A DNA stretch of 64,000 nt from Pontederia crassipes (lineage: Eukaryota; Streptophyta; Magnoliopsida; Commelinales; Pontederiaceae), in contig JAUKPH010000023.1 of NCBI GenBank assembly GCA_030549335.1, forward strand, positions 3,987,501 through 4,051,500, read 5' to 3'. Below, piece by piece: positions 46,161 to 60,620 of the stretch. A program made the translations under genes and the position numbers. The notes below the pieces were generated by a model. The model was not told the DNA's origin. It did not search any database and was given only the letters and a program-made list of their open reading frames with translations. Positions within the stretch are counted from its first letter, which is position 1; each line of letters opens with the position of its first letter.

Positions 46161-48859
46161 TACAATCAAAGATAACGCTCTTGGGGATTAGAATCTTAGA
46201 GAGAGGTTCAAAGATATAAGTTATAGATACTTATTACAACCTTTGGGTGTCCTAAGAGGTGATAGATCTTTAGAACTTTAACTCTATTTCAAACCGAAGT
46301 TGAACCGTTATAATCAAAGATAACGCTCTTGGGGATTAGAGTCTTAGAGTTGGGTTCAAAGTTATAAGTTATAGATACTTATTACAACCTTTGGGTGTCC
46401 TAAGAGGTGCTAGATCTTTAGAACTTTAACTCTATTTCAATCCAAAGTCGAACCGTTACAATCAATGATAAAAGTTCTTGGGGATTAGAGTCTTAGAGTA
46501 AGGTTTAAAGCTATAAGTTATAGATACTTATTACAACCTTTGGGTGTCCTAAGAGGTGATAGATCTTTAGAACTTTAAGTCTATTTCAATCCGAAGTTGA
46601 ACCGTTACAATCAATGATAAAGCTCTTGGGGATTAGAGTCTTAGAGTAAGGTTCAAAGCTATAAGTTATAGATACTTATTACAACTTTTGGGGATTAAAG
46701 TCTTAGAGTTGGGTTCAAAGCTATAAGTTATAGATACTTATTACAACTTTTGGGTGTCCTAAGAGGTGATTGATCTTTAGAACTTTAACTCTATTTCAAT
46801 CCGAAGTTGAACCGTTACAATCAAAGATAACGCTCTTGGGGATTAGAGTCTTAGAGTTGGGTTCAAAGCTATAAGATATAGATACTTATTACAACCTTTG
46901 GGTGTCCTAAGAGGTGATAGATCTTTATAACTTTAACTCTATTTCAAACCGAAGTTGAACCGTTACAATCAAAGATAACGCTCTTGGGGATTAGAGTCTT
47001 AGAGTTGGGTTCAAAGCTATAAGTTATAGATACTTATTACAACCTTTGGGTGCCCTAAGAGGTGATAGATCTTTAGAATTTTAACTCTATTTCAAACCGA
47101 AGTTGAACCGTTACAATCAAAGATAACGCTCTTGGGGATTAGAGTCTTAGAGTTGGGTTCAAAGCTATAAGTTATAGATACTTATTACAACCTTTGGGTG
47201 CCCTAAGAGGTGATAGATCTTTAGAATTTTAACTCTATTTGAATCCGAAGTTGAACTGTTACAATCAAAGATAACGCTCTTGGGGATTAGAGTCTTAGAG
47301 TTGGGTTCAAAGCTATAAGTTATAGATACTTATTACAACCTTTGGGTGTCCTAAGAGGAGATAGATCTTTAGAACTTTAACTCTATTTCAAACCGAAGTT
47401 GAACCGTTACAATCAAAGATAACGCTCTTGGGGATTAGAGTCTTAGAGTAAGGTGCAAAGCTATAAGTTATAGATACTTATTACAACCCTTGGGTGCCCT
47501 AAGAGGTGATAGATCTTTAGAACTTTAACTCTATCTCAATCCAAAGTTGAACCGTTACAATCAATGATAAAGCTCTTGGGGATTAGAGTCTTAGAGTAAG
47601 GTTCAAAGCTATAAGTTATAGATACTTATTACAACCTTTGGGTGTCCTAAGAGGTGATAAATCTTTAGAACTTTAACTCTATTTCAAACTGAAGTTGAAC
47701 CGTTACAATCAAAGATAACGCTCTTGGGGATTAGAGTCTTAGAGTTGGGTTCAAAGCTATAAGTTATAGATACTTATTACAACCTTTGGGTGTCCTAAGA
47801 GGTGCTAGATCTTTAAAACTTTAACTCTATTTCAATCCAAAGTTGAACCGTTACAATCAATGATAAAGCTCTTGGGGATTAGAGTCTTAGAGTGAGGTTC
47901 AAATCTATAAGTTATAGATACTTATTACAACCTTTGAGTGTCCTAAGAGGTGATAGATCTTTAGAACTTTAACTCTATTTCAATCCGAAGTTGAACCGTT
48001 ACAATCAATGATAAAGCTCTTGGGGATTAGAGTAATGGGGTAAGGTTCAAAGCTATAAGTTATAGATACTTATTACAACTTTTGGGTGTCCTAAGAGGTG
48101 ATTGATCTTTAGAACTTTAACTCTATTTCAATCCGAAGTTGAACCGTTACAATCAAAGATAACGCTCTTGGGGATTAGAGTCTTAGAGTTGGGTTCAAAG
48201 CTATAAGTTATAGATACTTATTACAACCTTTGGGTGTCCTAAGAGGTGATAGATCTTTATAACTTTAACTCTATTTCAAACCGAAGTTGAACCGTTACAA
48301 TCAAAGATAACGCTCTTGGGGATTAGAGTCTTAGAGTTGGGTTCAAAGCTATAAGTTATAGATACTTATTACAACCTTTGGGTGCCCTAAGAGGTGATAG
48401 ATCTTTAGAATTTTAACTCTATTTCAATTCGAAGTTGAACTGTTACAATCAAAGATAACGCTCTTGGGGATTAGAGTCTTAGAGTTTAGTTCAAAGCTAT
48501 AAGTTATAGATACTTATTACAATCTTTGGGTGTCCTAAGAGGTGCTAGATCTTTAGAACTTTAACTCTATTTCAATCCAAAGTTGAATCGTTACAATCAA
48601 TGATAAAGCTCTTGGGGATTAGAGTCTTAGAGTAAGGTTCAAAGCTATAAGTTATAGATACTTATTACAACCTTTGGGTGTCCTAAGAGGAGATAGATCT
48701 TTAGAACTTTAACTCTATTTCAATCCGAAGTTGAACCGTTACAATCAATGATAAAGCTCTTGGGTATTAGAGTATTAGAGTAAGGTTCAAAGCTATAAGT
48801 TATAGATACTTATTACAACTTTTGGGTGTCCGAAGAGGTGATAGATCTTTAGAACTTTA

Positions 48860-50040
48860 ACTCTATTTCAAACCGAAGTTGAACCGTTACAATCTAAGAT
48901 AACGCTCTTGGGGATTAGAGTCTTAGAGTAAGGTGCAAAGCTATAAGTTATAAATACTTATTACAACCTTTGGGTGCCCTAAGAGGTGATAGATCTTTAG
49001 GATTTTAAGTCTATTTCAATACGAAGTTGAACCGTTACAATCAAAGATAACGCTCTTGGGGATTAGAGTCTTAGAGTAAGGTGCAAAGCTATAAGTTATA
49101 GATACTTATTACAACCTTTCGGTGCCCTAAGAGGTGATAGATCTTTAGAACTTTAACTCTATTTCAAATCGAAGTTGAACCGTTACAATAAAAGATAACG
49201 CTCTTGGGGATTAGAGTCTTAGAGTTGGGTTCAAAGCTATAAGTTATAGACACTTGTAACAACCTTTGGGTGTCCTAAGAGGTGACAGATCTTTAGAACT
49301 TTGACTCTATTTCAAACCGAAGTTGAACCGTTACAATCAAAGATAATGCTCTTGGGGATTAGAGTCTTAGAGTTAGGTTCAAAGCTATAAGTTATAGATA
49401 CTTATTACAACCTTTGGGTGTCCTAAGAGGTGATAGATCTTTAGAACTTTAACTCTATTTCAAACCGAAGTTGAACCGTTACAATCAAAGATAACGCTCT
49501 TGGGGATTAGAGTCTTAGAGTAAGGTGCAAAGCTATATGTTATAAATACTTATTACAACCTTTGGGTGCCCTAAGAGGTGATAGATCTTTAGAATTTTAA
49601 CTCTATTTCAATACGAAGTTGAACCGTTACAATCAAAGATAACGCTCTTGGGGATTAGAGTCTTAGAGTAAGGTGCAAAGCTATAAGTTATAGATACTTA
49701 TTACAACCTTTCGGTGCCCTAAGAGGTGATAGATCTTTAGAACTTTAACTCTATTTCAAATCGAAGTTGAACCGTTACAATCAAAGATAACGCTCTTGGG
49801 GATTAGAGTCTTAGAGTTGGGTTCAAAGCTATAAGTTATAGATACTTGTTACAACCTTTGGGTGTCCTAAGAGGTGATAGATCTTTAGAACTTTAACTCT
49901 ATTTCAATCCGAAGTTGAACCGTTACAATCAAAGATAACGCTCTTGGAGATTAGAGTCTTAGAGTTGGGTTCAAAGCTATAAGTTATAGATACTTATTAC
50001 AACCTTTGGGTGTCCTAAGAGGTGCTAGATCTTTAGAACT
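48860..50040 (+). repeat. 4-monomer (592-bp) tandem duplication
   Basis: TAAATACTTATTACAACC at 48,951 and 49,543, ATACGAAGTTG at 49,019 and 49,611, and TCGGTGCCCTAAG at 49,119 and 49,711 are each offset by 592 bp, exactly four monomers. Confidence 0.85.
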
Positions 50041-50411
50041 TTAACTCTATTTCAATCCAAAGTTGAATCGTTACAATCGATAAAGCTCTTGGGGATTAGA
50101 GTCCTAGAGTAAGGTTCAAAGCTATAAGTTATAGATACTTACTACAACCTTTGGGTGTCCTAAGAGGTGAAAGATCTTTAGAACTTTAACTCTATTTCAA
50201 ATCGAAGTTGAACCGTTACAATCAAAGATAACGCTCTTGGGGATTAGAGTCTTAGAGTTAGGTTCAAAGCTATAAGTTATAGATAATTATTACAACCTTT
50301 GGGTGTCCTAAGAGGTGAAAGATCTTTAGAACTTTAACTCTATTTCAAATCGAAGTTGAACCGTTACAATCAAAGATAACGCTCTTGGGGATTAGAGTAT
50401 TAGAGTTAGGT

Positions 50412-53370
50412 TCAAAGCTATAAGTTATAGATACTTATTACAACCTTTGGGTGTCCTAAGAGGTGATAGATCTTTAGAACTTTAACTCTATTTCAAACCG
50501 AAGTTGAACCGTTATAATAAAAGATAACGCTCTTGGGGATTAGAGTCTTAGAGTTGGGTTCAAAGCTATAAGTTATAGATACTTATTACAACCTTTGGGT
50601 GCCCTAAGAGGTGATAGATCTTTAGAATTTTAACTCTATTTCAATCCGAAGTTGAACCTTTACAATCAAAGATAACGCTCTTGGGGATTAGAGTCTTAGA
50701 GTTGGGTTCAAAGCTATAAGTTATAGATACTTATTACATCCTTTGGGTGTCCTAAGAGGAGATAGATCTTTAGAACTTTAACTCTATTTCAAACCGAAGT
50801 TGAACCGTTACAGTCAAAGATAATACTCTTGGGGATTAGAGTCTTAGAGTTGGGTTCAAAGCTATAAGTTATAGATACTTATTACAACCTTTGGGTGTCC
50901 TAAGAGGAGATAGATCTTTAGAATTTAACTCTATTTCAGTCCGAAGTTGAACCGTTACAATCAAAGATAAAGCTCTTGGGGATTAAAGTCTTAGAGTTAG
51001 GTTCAAAGCTATAAGTTATAGATACTTATTACAACCTTTGGGTGTCCTAAGAGGTGATAGATCTTTAGAACTTTAACTCTATTTCAAACTGAAGTTGAAC
51101 CGTTACAATCAAAGATAACGCTCTTGGGGATTAGAGTCTTAGAGTTGGGTTCAAAGCTATAAGTTATAGATACTTATTATAACCTTTGGGTGTCCTAAGA
51201 GGTGCTAGATCTTTAAAACTTTAACTCTATCTCAATCCAAAGTTGAACCGTTACAATCAATGATAAAGCTCTTGGGGATTAGAGTCTTAGAGTAAGGTTC
51301 AAAGCTATAAGTTATAGATACTTATTACAACCTTTGGGTGTCCTAAGAGGTGATAAATCTTTAGAACTTTAACTCTATTTCAAACTGAAGTTGAACCGTT
51401 ACAATCAAAGATAACGCTCTTGGGGATTAGAGTCTTAGAGTTGGGTTCAAAGCTATAAGTTATAGATACTTATTACAACCTTTGGGTGTCCTAAGAGGTG
51501 CTAGATCTTTAAAACTTTAACTCTATTTCAATCCAAAGTTGAACCGTTACAATCAATGATAAAGCTCTTGGGGATTAGAGTCTTAGAGTGAGGTTCAAAG
51601 ATATAAGTTATAGATACTTATTACAACCTTTGGGTGTCCTAAGAGGTGCTAGATCTTTAGAACTTTAACTCTATTTCAATGCAAAGTTGAACCGTTACAA
51701 TCAATGATAAAGTTCTTGGGGATTAGAGTCTTAGAGTAAGGTTCAAAGCTATAAGTTATAGATACTTATTACAACCTTTGGGTGTCCTAAGAGGTGATAG
51801 ATCTTTAAAACTTTAACTCTATTTCAATCCGAAGTTGAACCGTTACAATCAATGATAAAGCTCTTGGGGATTAGAGTCATAGGGTAAGGTTCAAAGCTAT
51901 AAGTTATAGATACTTATTACAACCTTTGGGTGTCCTAAGAGGTGATAGATCTTTAGAACTTTAACTCTATTTCAAACCGAAGTTGAACCGTTATAATAAA
52001 AGATAACGCTCTTGGGGATTAGAGTCTTAGAGTTGGGTTCAAAGCTATAAGTTATAGATACTTATTACAACCTTTGGGTGCCCTAAGAGGTGATAGATCT
52101 TTAGAATTTTAACTCTATTTCAATCCGAAGTTGAACCTTTACAATCAAAGATAACGCTCTTGGGGATTAGAGTCTTAGAGTTGGGTTCAAAGCTATAAGT
52201 TATAGATACTTATTACATCCTTTGGGTGTCCTAAGGGGAGATAGATCTTTAGAACTTTAACTCTATTTCAAACCGAAGTTGAACCGTTACAGTCAAAGAT
52301 AATACTCTTGGGGATTAGAGTCTTAGAGTTGGGTTCAAAGCTATAAGTTATAGATACTTATTACAACCTTTGGGTGTCCTAAGAGGAGATAGATCTTTAG
52401 AATTTAACTCTATTTCAATCCGAAGTTGAACCGTTACAATCAAAGATAAAGCTCTTGGGGATTAAAGTCTTAGAGTTAGGTTCAAAGCTATAAGTTATAG
52501 ATACTTATTACAACCTTTGGGTGTCCTAAGAGGTGATAGATCTTTAGAACTTTAACTCTATTTCAAACTGAAGTTGAACCGTTACAATCAAAGATAACGC
52601 TCTTGGGGATTAGAGTCTTAGAGTTGGGTTCAAAGCTATAAGTTATAGATACTTATTATAACCTTTGGGTGTCCTAAGAGGTGCTAGATCTTTAAAACTT
52701 TAACTCTATCTCAATCCAAAGTTGAACCGTTACAATCAATGATAAAGCTCTTGGGGATTAGAGTCTTAGAGTAAGGTTCAAAGCTATAAGTTATAGATAC
52801 TTATTACAACCTTTGGGTGTCCTAAGAGGTGATAAATCTTTAGAACTTTAACTCTATTTCAAACTGAAGTTGAACCGTTACAATCAAAGATAACGCTCTT
52901 GGGGATTAGAGTCTTAGAGTTGGGTTCAAAGCTATAAGTTATAGATACTTATTACAACCTTTGGGTGTCCTAAGAGGTGCTAGATCTTTAAAACTTTAAC
53001 TCTATTTCAATCCAAAGTTGAACCGTTACAATCAATGATAAAGCTCTTGGGGATTAGAGTCTTAGAGTGAGGTTCAAAGATATAAGTTATAGATACTTAT
53101 TACAACCTTTGGGTGTCCTAAGAGGTGCTAGATCTTTAGAACTTTAACTCTATTTCAATGCAAAGTTGAACCGTTACAATCAATGATAAAGTTCTTGGGG
53201 ATTAGAGTCTTAGAGTAAGGTTCAAAGCTATAAGTTATAGATACTTATTACAACCTTTGGGTGTCCTAAGAGGTGATAGATCTTTAGAACTTTAACTCTA
53301 TTTCAATCCGAAGTTGAACCGTTACAATCAATGATAAAGCTCTTGGGGATTAGAGTCATAGGGTAAGGTT
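50412..53370 (+). repeat. 10-monomer (1,479-bp) tandem duplication
   Basis: GTTATAATAAAAGATAACG at 50,511 and 51,990, CAGTCAAAGATAATACTC at 50,811 and 52,290, and other private variants are offset by 1,479 bp, which is ten monomers less 1 bp. The TAGAATTTAACTC deletion near 50,920 is shared by the copy near 52,399. The two copies are nearly identical over about 1.5 kb, so the event is recent. Confidence 0.9.
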
Positions 53371-56300
53371 CAAAGCTATAAGTTATAGATACTTATTACA
53401 ACTTTTGGGTGTCCTAAGAGGTGATTGATCTTTAGAACTTTAACTCTATTTCAATCCGAAGTTGAACCGTTACAATCAAAGATAACGCTCTTGGGGATTA
53501 GAGTCTTAGAGTTGGGTTCAAAGCTATAAGTTATATCTACTTATTACAACCTTTGGGTGTCCTAAGAGGTGATAGATCTTTATAACTTTAACTCTATTTC
53601 AAACCGAAGTTGAACCGTTACAATCAAAGATAACGCTCTTGGGGATTAGAGTCTTAGAGTTGGGTTCAAAGCTATAAGTTATAGATACTTATTACAACCT
53701 TTGGGTGTCCTAAGAGGTGATAGATCTTTAGAACTTTAACTCTATTTCAAACCGAAGTTGAACCGTTACAATCATAGATAACGGTCTTGGGGATTAGAGT
53801 CGTAGAGTTGGGTTCAAAGCTATAAGTTATAGATACTTATTACAACCTTTGGGTGTCCTAAGAGGTGATAGATCTTTAGAACTTTGACTCTATTTCAAAC
53901 CGAGGTTGAATCGTTACAATCAAAGATAACGCTCTTGGGGATTAGAGTCTTAGAGTGAGGTTCAAAGCTATAAGTTATAGATACTTATTACAACTTTTGG
54001 GTGTCCTAAGAAGTGATAGATCTTTAGAACTTTAACTCTATTTCAATCCGAAGTTGAACCGTTACAATCAAAGATAACGCTCTTGGGGATTAGAGTCTTA
54101 GAGTTGGGTTCAAAGCTATAAGTTATAGATACTTATTACAACCTTTGGGTGTCCTAAGAGGTGATAGTTCTTTAGAACTTTAACTCTATTTCAAACCGAA
54201 GTTGAACCGTTACAATCAAAGATAACGCTCTTGGTGATTAGAGTTTTAGAGTTGGGTTCAAAGCTATAAGTTATAGATACTTATTACAACCTTTGGGTGC
54301 CCTAAGAGGTGATAGATCTTTAGAATTTTAACTCTATTTCAATTCGAAGTTGAACCGTTACAATCAATGATAAAGCTCTTGGGGATTAGAGTCTTAGAGT
54401 AAGGTTCAAAGCTATAAGTTATAGATACTTATTGCAACCTTTGGGTGTCCTAAGAGGTGATAGATATTTAGAACTTTAACTCTATTTCAATCCGAAGTTG
54501 AACCGTTACAATCAAAGATAACGCTCTTGGGAATTAGAGTCTTAGAGTTGGGTTCAAAGCTATAACTTATAGATACTTATTACAACCTTTGGGTGTCCTA
54601 AGAGGTGATAGATCTTTAGAACTTTAACTCTATTTCAATCCAAAGTTGAACCGATACAATCAATGATAAAGCTCTTGGGGATTAGAGTCTTAGAGTAAGG
54701 TTCAAAGCTATAACTTATAAATACCTATTACAACCTTTGGGTGTCTTAAGAGGTGATAGATCTTTATAACTTTAACTCTATTTCAAACCGAAGCTGAACC
54801 GTTACAATCAAAGATAACGCTCTTGGGGATTAGAGTCTTAGAGTAAGGTTCAAAGCTATAACTTATAGATACTTATTACAACCTTTGGGTGCCCTAAGAG
54901 GTGATAGAGCTTTAGAACTTTAACTCTATTTCAAATCGAAGTTGAACCGTTACAATCAAAGATAATGCTCTTGGGGATTAGAGTCTTAGAGTTGGGTTCA
55001 AAGCTATAAGTTATAGATACTTGTTACAACCTTTGGGTGTCCTAAGAGGTGATAGATCTTTAGAACTTTGACTCTATTTCAAACCGAAGTTGAACCGTTA
55101 CAATCAAAGATAATGCTCTTGGGGATTAGAGTCTTAGAGTTGGGTTCAAAGCTATAAGTTATAGATACATATTACAACCTTTGGGTGTCCTATGAGGTGC
55201 TAGATCTTTCGAACTTTAACTCTATTTCAATCCAAAGTTGAACCGTTACAATCAATGATAAAGCTCTTGGGGATTAGAGTCTTCGAGTAAGGTTCAAAGC
55301 TATAACTTATAGATACGTATTACAACCTTTGGGTGTCCTAAGAGGTGATAGATCTTTAGAACTTTAACTCTATTTCAAACCGAAGTTGAACCGTTACAAT
55401 CAAAGATAACGCTCTTGGGGATTAGAGTCTTAGAGTTGGGTTCAAAGCTATAAGTTATAGATACTTGTTACAACCTTTGGGTGTCCTAAGAGGTGATAGA
55501 TCTTTAGAACTTTGACTCTATTTCAAATCGAAGTTGAACCGTTACAATCAAAGATAATGCTCTTGGGGATTAGAGTCTTAGAGTTGGGTTCAAAGCTATA
55601 AGTTATAGATACTTATTACAACCTTTGGGTGTCCTAAGAGGTGCTAGATCTTTAGAACTTTAACTCTAATTCAATCCAAAGTTGAACTGTTACAATCAAT
55701 GATAAAGCTCTAGGGTATTAGAGTCTTAGAATAAGGTTCAAAGCTATAAGTTATAGATACTTATTACAACCTTTGGGTGTCCTAAGAGGTGATAGATCTT
55801 TAGAACTTTAACTCTATTTCAATCCGAAGTTGAACCGTTACAATCAATGATAAAGCTCTTGGGGATTAGAGTCTTAGAGTAAGGTTCAAAGATATAAGTT
55901 ATAGATACTTATTACAACTTTTGGGTGTCCTAAGAGGTGATAGATCTTTAGAACTATAACTCTATTTCAAACCGAAGTTGAACCGTTACAATCAAAGATA
56001 ACGCTCTTGGGGATTAGAGTCTTAGAGTTGGGTTCAAAGCTATAAGTTATAGATACTTATTACAACCTTTGGGTGTCCTAAGAGGTGTTAGATCTTTAGA
56101 ACTTTAACTTTATTTCAATCCAAAGTTGAATCGTTACAATCAATGATAAAGCTCTTGGGGATTAGAGTCTTAGAGTAAGGTTCAAAGCTATAAGTTATAG
56201 ATACTTATTACAACCTTTGGGTGTCCTAAGAGGTGATAGATCTTTAGAACTTTAACTCTATTTCAATCCGAAGTTGAACCGTTACAATCAATGATAAAGC

Positions 56301-59300
56301 TCTTGGGGATTAGAGTCTTAGAGTAAGGTTCAAAGATATAAGTTATAGATACTTATTACAACTTTTGGGTGTCCTAAGAGGTGATAGATCTTTAGAACTA
56401 TAACTCTATTTCAAACCGAAGTTGAACCGTTACAATCAAAGATAACGCTCTTGGGGATTAGAGTCTTAGAGTTGGGTTCAAAGCTATAAGTTATAGATAC
56501 TTATTACAACCTTTGGGTGTCCTAAGAGGTGCTAGATCTTTAGAACTTTAACTCTAATTCAATCCAAAGTTGAACTGTTACAATCAATGATAAAGCTCTA
56601 GGGTATTAGAGTCTTAGAATAAGGTTCAAAGCTATAAGTTATAGATACATATTACAACCTTTGGGTGTCCTAAGAGGTGCTAGATCTTTTGAACTTTAAC
56701 TCAATTTCAATCCAAAGTTGAACCGTTACAATCAATGATAAAGCTCTTGGGGATTAGAGTCTTAAAGTAAGGTTCAAAGCTATAACTTATAGATACCTAT
56801 TACAACCTTTGGGTGTCCTAAGAGGTGATAGATCTTTAGAACTTTAACTCTATTTCAATCCGAAGTTGAACCGTTACAATCAAAGATAACGCTCTTGGGG
56901 ATTAGAGTCTTAGAGTTGGGTTCAAAGCTATAAGTTATAGATACTTATTACAACCTTTGGGTGTCCTAAGAGGTGTTAGATCTTTAGAACTTTAACTTTA
57001 TTTCAATCCAAAGTTGAATCGTTACAATCAATGATAAAGCTCTTGGGGATTAGAGTCTTAGAGTAAGGTTCAAAGCTATAAGTTATAGATACTTATTACA
57101 ACCTTTGGGTGTCCTAAGAGGTGAAAGATCTTTAGAACTTTAACTCTATTTCAAATCGAAGTTGAACCGTTACAATCAAAGATAACGCTCTTGGGGATTA
57201 GAGTCTTAGAGTTAGGTTCAAAGCTATAAGTTATAGATACTTATTACAACCTTTGGGTGTCCTAAGAGGTGATAGATCTTTAGAACTTTAACTCTATTTC
57301 AAACCGAAGTTGAACCGTTATAATCAAAGATAACGCTCTTGGGGATTAGAGTCTTAGAGTTGGGTTCAAAGCTATAAGTTATAGATACTTATTACAACCT
57401 TTGGGTGCCCTAAGAGGTGATAGATCTTTAGAATTTTAACTCTATTTCAATCCGAAGTTGAACCGTTACAATCAAAGATAACGCTCTTGGGGATTAGAGT
57501 CTTAGAGTTGGGTTCAAAGCTATAAGTTATAGATACTTATTACAACCTTTGTGTGTCCTAAGAGGAGATAGATCTTTAGAACTTTAACTCTATTTCAAAC
57601 CGAAGTTGAACCGTTACAATCAAAGATAACGCTCTTGGGGATTAGAGTCTTAGAGTTGGGTTCAAAGCTATAAGTTATAGATACTTATTACAACCTTTGG
57701 GTGTCCTAAGAGGAGATAGATCTTTAGAACTTTAACTCTATTTCAAACTGAAGTTGAACCGTTACAATCAAAGATAACGCTCTTGGGGATTAGAGTCTTA
57801 GAGTTGGGTTCAAAGCTATAAGTTATAGATACTTATTACAACCTTTGGGTGTCCTAAGAGGTGCTAGATCTTTAAAACTTTAACTCTATTTCAATCCAAA
57901 GTTGAACCGTTACAATCAATGATAAAGCTCTTGGGGATTAGAGTCTTAGTATAAGGTTCAAAGCTATAAGTTATAGATACTTATTACAACCTTTGGGTGT
58001 CCTAAGAGGTGATAAATCTTTAGAACTTTAACTCTATTTCAAACTGAAGTTGAACCGTTGCAATCAAAGATAACGCTCTTGGGGATTAGAGTCTTAGAGT
58101 TGGGTTCAAAGCTATAAGTTATAGATACTTATTACAACCTTTGGGTGTCCTAAGAGGTGCTAGATCTTTAAAACTTTAACTCTATTTCAATCCAAAGTTG
58201 AACCGTTACAATCAATGATAAAGCTCTTGGGGATTAGAGTCTTAGAGTGAGGTTCAAAGATATAAGTTATAGATACTTATTACAACCTTTGGGTGTCCTA
58301 AGAGGTGCTAGATCTTTAGAACTTTAACTCTATTTCAATCCAAAGTTGAACCGTTACAATCAATGATAAAGTTCTTAGGGATTAGAGTCTTAGAGTTGGG
58401 TTCAAAGCTATAAGTTATAGATACTTATTACAACCTTTGGGTGTCCTAAGAGGTGATAGATCTTTAGAACTTTAACTCTATTTCAATCCGAAGTTGAACC
58501 GTTACAATCAATGATAAAGCTCTTGGGGATTAGAGTCATAGGGTAAGGTTCAAAGCTATAAGTTATAGATACTTATTACAACTTTTGGGTGTCCTAAGAG
58601 GTGATTGATCTTTAGAACTTTAACTCTATTTCAATCCGAAGTTGAACCGTTACAATCAAAGATAACGCTCTTGGGGATTAGAGTCTTAGAGTTGGGTTCA
58701 AAGCTATAAGTTATATCTACTTATTACAACCTTTGGGTGTCCTAAGAGGTGATAGATCTTTATAACTTTAACTCTATTTCAAACCGAAGTTGAACCGGTA
58801 CAATCAAAGATAACGCTCTTGGGGATTAGAGTCTTAGAGTTGGGTTCAAAGCTATAAGTTATAGATACTTATTACAACCTTTGGGTGTCCTAAGAGGTGA
58901 TAGATCTTTAGAACTTTAACTCTATTTCAAACCGAAGTTGAACCGTTACAATCAAAGATAACGCTCTTGGGGATTAGAGTCTTAGAGTTGGGTTCAAAGC
59001 TATAAGTTATAGATACTTATTACAACCTTTGGGTGTCCTAAGAGGTGATAGATCTTTAGAACTTTGACTCTATTTCAAACCGAGGTTGAACCGTTACAAT
59101 CAAAGATAACGCTCTTGGGGATTAGAGTCTTAGAGTGAGGTTCAAAGCTATAAGTTATAGATACTTATTACAACTTTTGGGTGTCCTAAGAAGTGATAGA
59201 TCTTTAGAACTTTAACTCTATTTCAATCCGAAGTTGAACCGTTACAATCAAAGATAACGCTCTTGGGGATTAGAGTCTTAGAGTTGGGTTCAAAGCTATA

Positions 59301-60620
59301 AGTTATAGATACTTATTACAACCTTTGGGTGTCCTAAGAGGTGATAGTTCTTTAGAACTTTAACTCTATTTCAAACCGAAGTTGAACCGTTACAATCAAA
59401 GATAACGCTCTTGGGGATTAGAGTCTTAGAGTTGGGTTCAAAGCTATAAGTTATAGATACTTATTACAACCTTTGGGTGCCCTAAGAGGTGATAGATCTT
59501 TAGAATTTTAACTCTATTTCAATTCGAAGTTGAACCGTTACAATCAATGATAAAGCTCTTGGGGATTAGAGTCTTAGAGTAAGGTTCAAAGCTATAAGTT
59601 ATAGATACTTATTACAACCTTTGGGTGTCCTAAGAGGTGATAGATCTTTAGAACTTTAACTCTATTTCAATCCGAAGTTGAACCGTTACAATCAAAGATA
59701 ACGCTCTTGGGAATTAGAGTCTTAGAGTTGGGTTCAAAGATATAACTTATAGATACTTATTACAACCTTTGGGTGTCCTAAGAGGTGATAGATCTTTAGA
59801 ACTTTAACTCTATTTCAATCCAAAGTTGAACCGTTACAATCAATGATAAAGCTCTTGGGGATTAGAGTCATAGAGTAAGGTTCAAAGCTATAACTTATAA
59901 ATACCTATTACAACCTTTGGGTGTCTTAAGAGGTGATAGATCTTTATAACTTTAACTCTATTTCAAACCGAAGCTGAACCGTTACAATCAAAGATAACGC
60001 TCTTGGGGATTAGAGTCTTAGAGTAAGGTTCAAAGCTATAACTTATAGATACTTATTACAACCTTTGGGTGCCCTAAGAGGTGATAGATCTTTAGAACTT
60101 TAACTCTATTTCAAATCGAAGTTGAACCGTTACAATCAAAGATAACGCTCTTGGGGATTAGAGTCTTAGAGTTGGGTTCAAAGCTATAAGTTATAGATAC
60201 TTGTTACAACCTTTGGGTGTCCTAAGAGGTGATAGATCTTTAGAACTTTGACTCTATTTCAAACCGAAGTTGAACCGTTACAATCAAAGATAATGCTCTT
60301 GGGGATTAGAGTCTTAGAGTTGGGTTCAAAGCTATAAGTTATAGATACATATTACAACCTTTGGGTGTCCTAAGAGGTGCTAGATCTTTTGAACTTTAAC
60401 TCTATTTCAATCCAAAGTTGAACCGTTACAATCAATGATAAAGCTCTTGGGGATTAGAGTCTTAGAGTAAGGTTCAAAGCTATAACTTATAGCTACCTAT
60501 TACAACCTTTGGGTGTCCTAAGAGGTGATAGATCTTTAGAACTTTAACTCCATTTCAAACCGAAGTTGAACCGTTACAATCAAAGATAACGCTCTTGGGG
60601 AATAGAGTCTTAGAGTTGGG
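52700..60620 (+). repeat. 35-monomer (5,180-bp) spaced duplication
   Basis: Segment 52,700-55,440 reappears at about 57,880-60,620. TTATATCTAC at 53,531 and 58,711, AAGTGATAGATC at 54,011 and 59,191, and GTGTCTTAAG at 54,741 and 59,921 are each offset by exactly 5,180 bp (35 x 148). AGTCATAGGGTAAGG at about 53,353 and 58,533 agrees. The intervening 55,440-57,880 is satellite of other variants. Confidence 0.9.
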
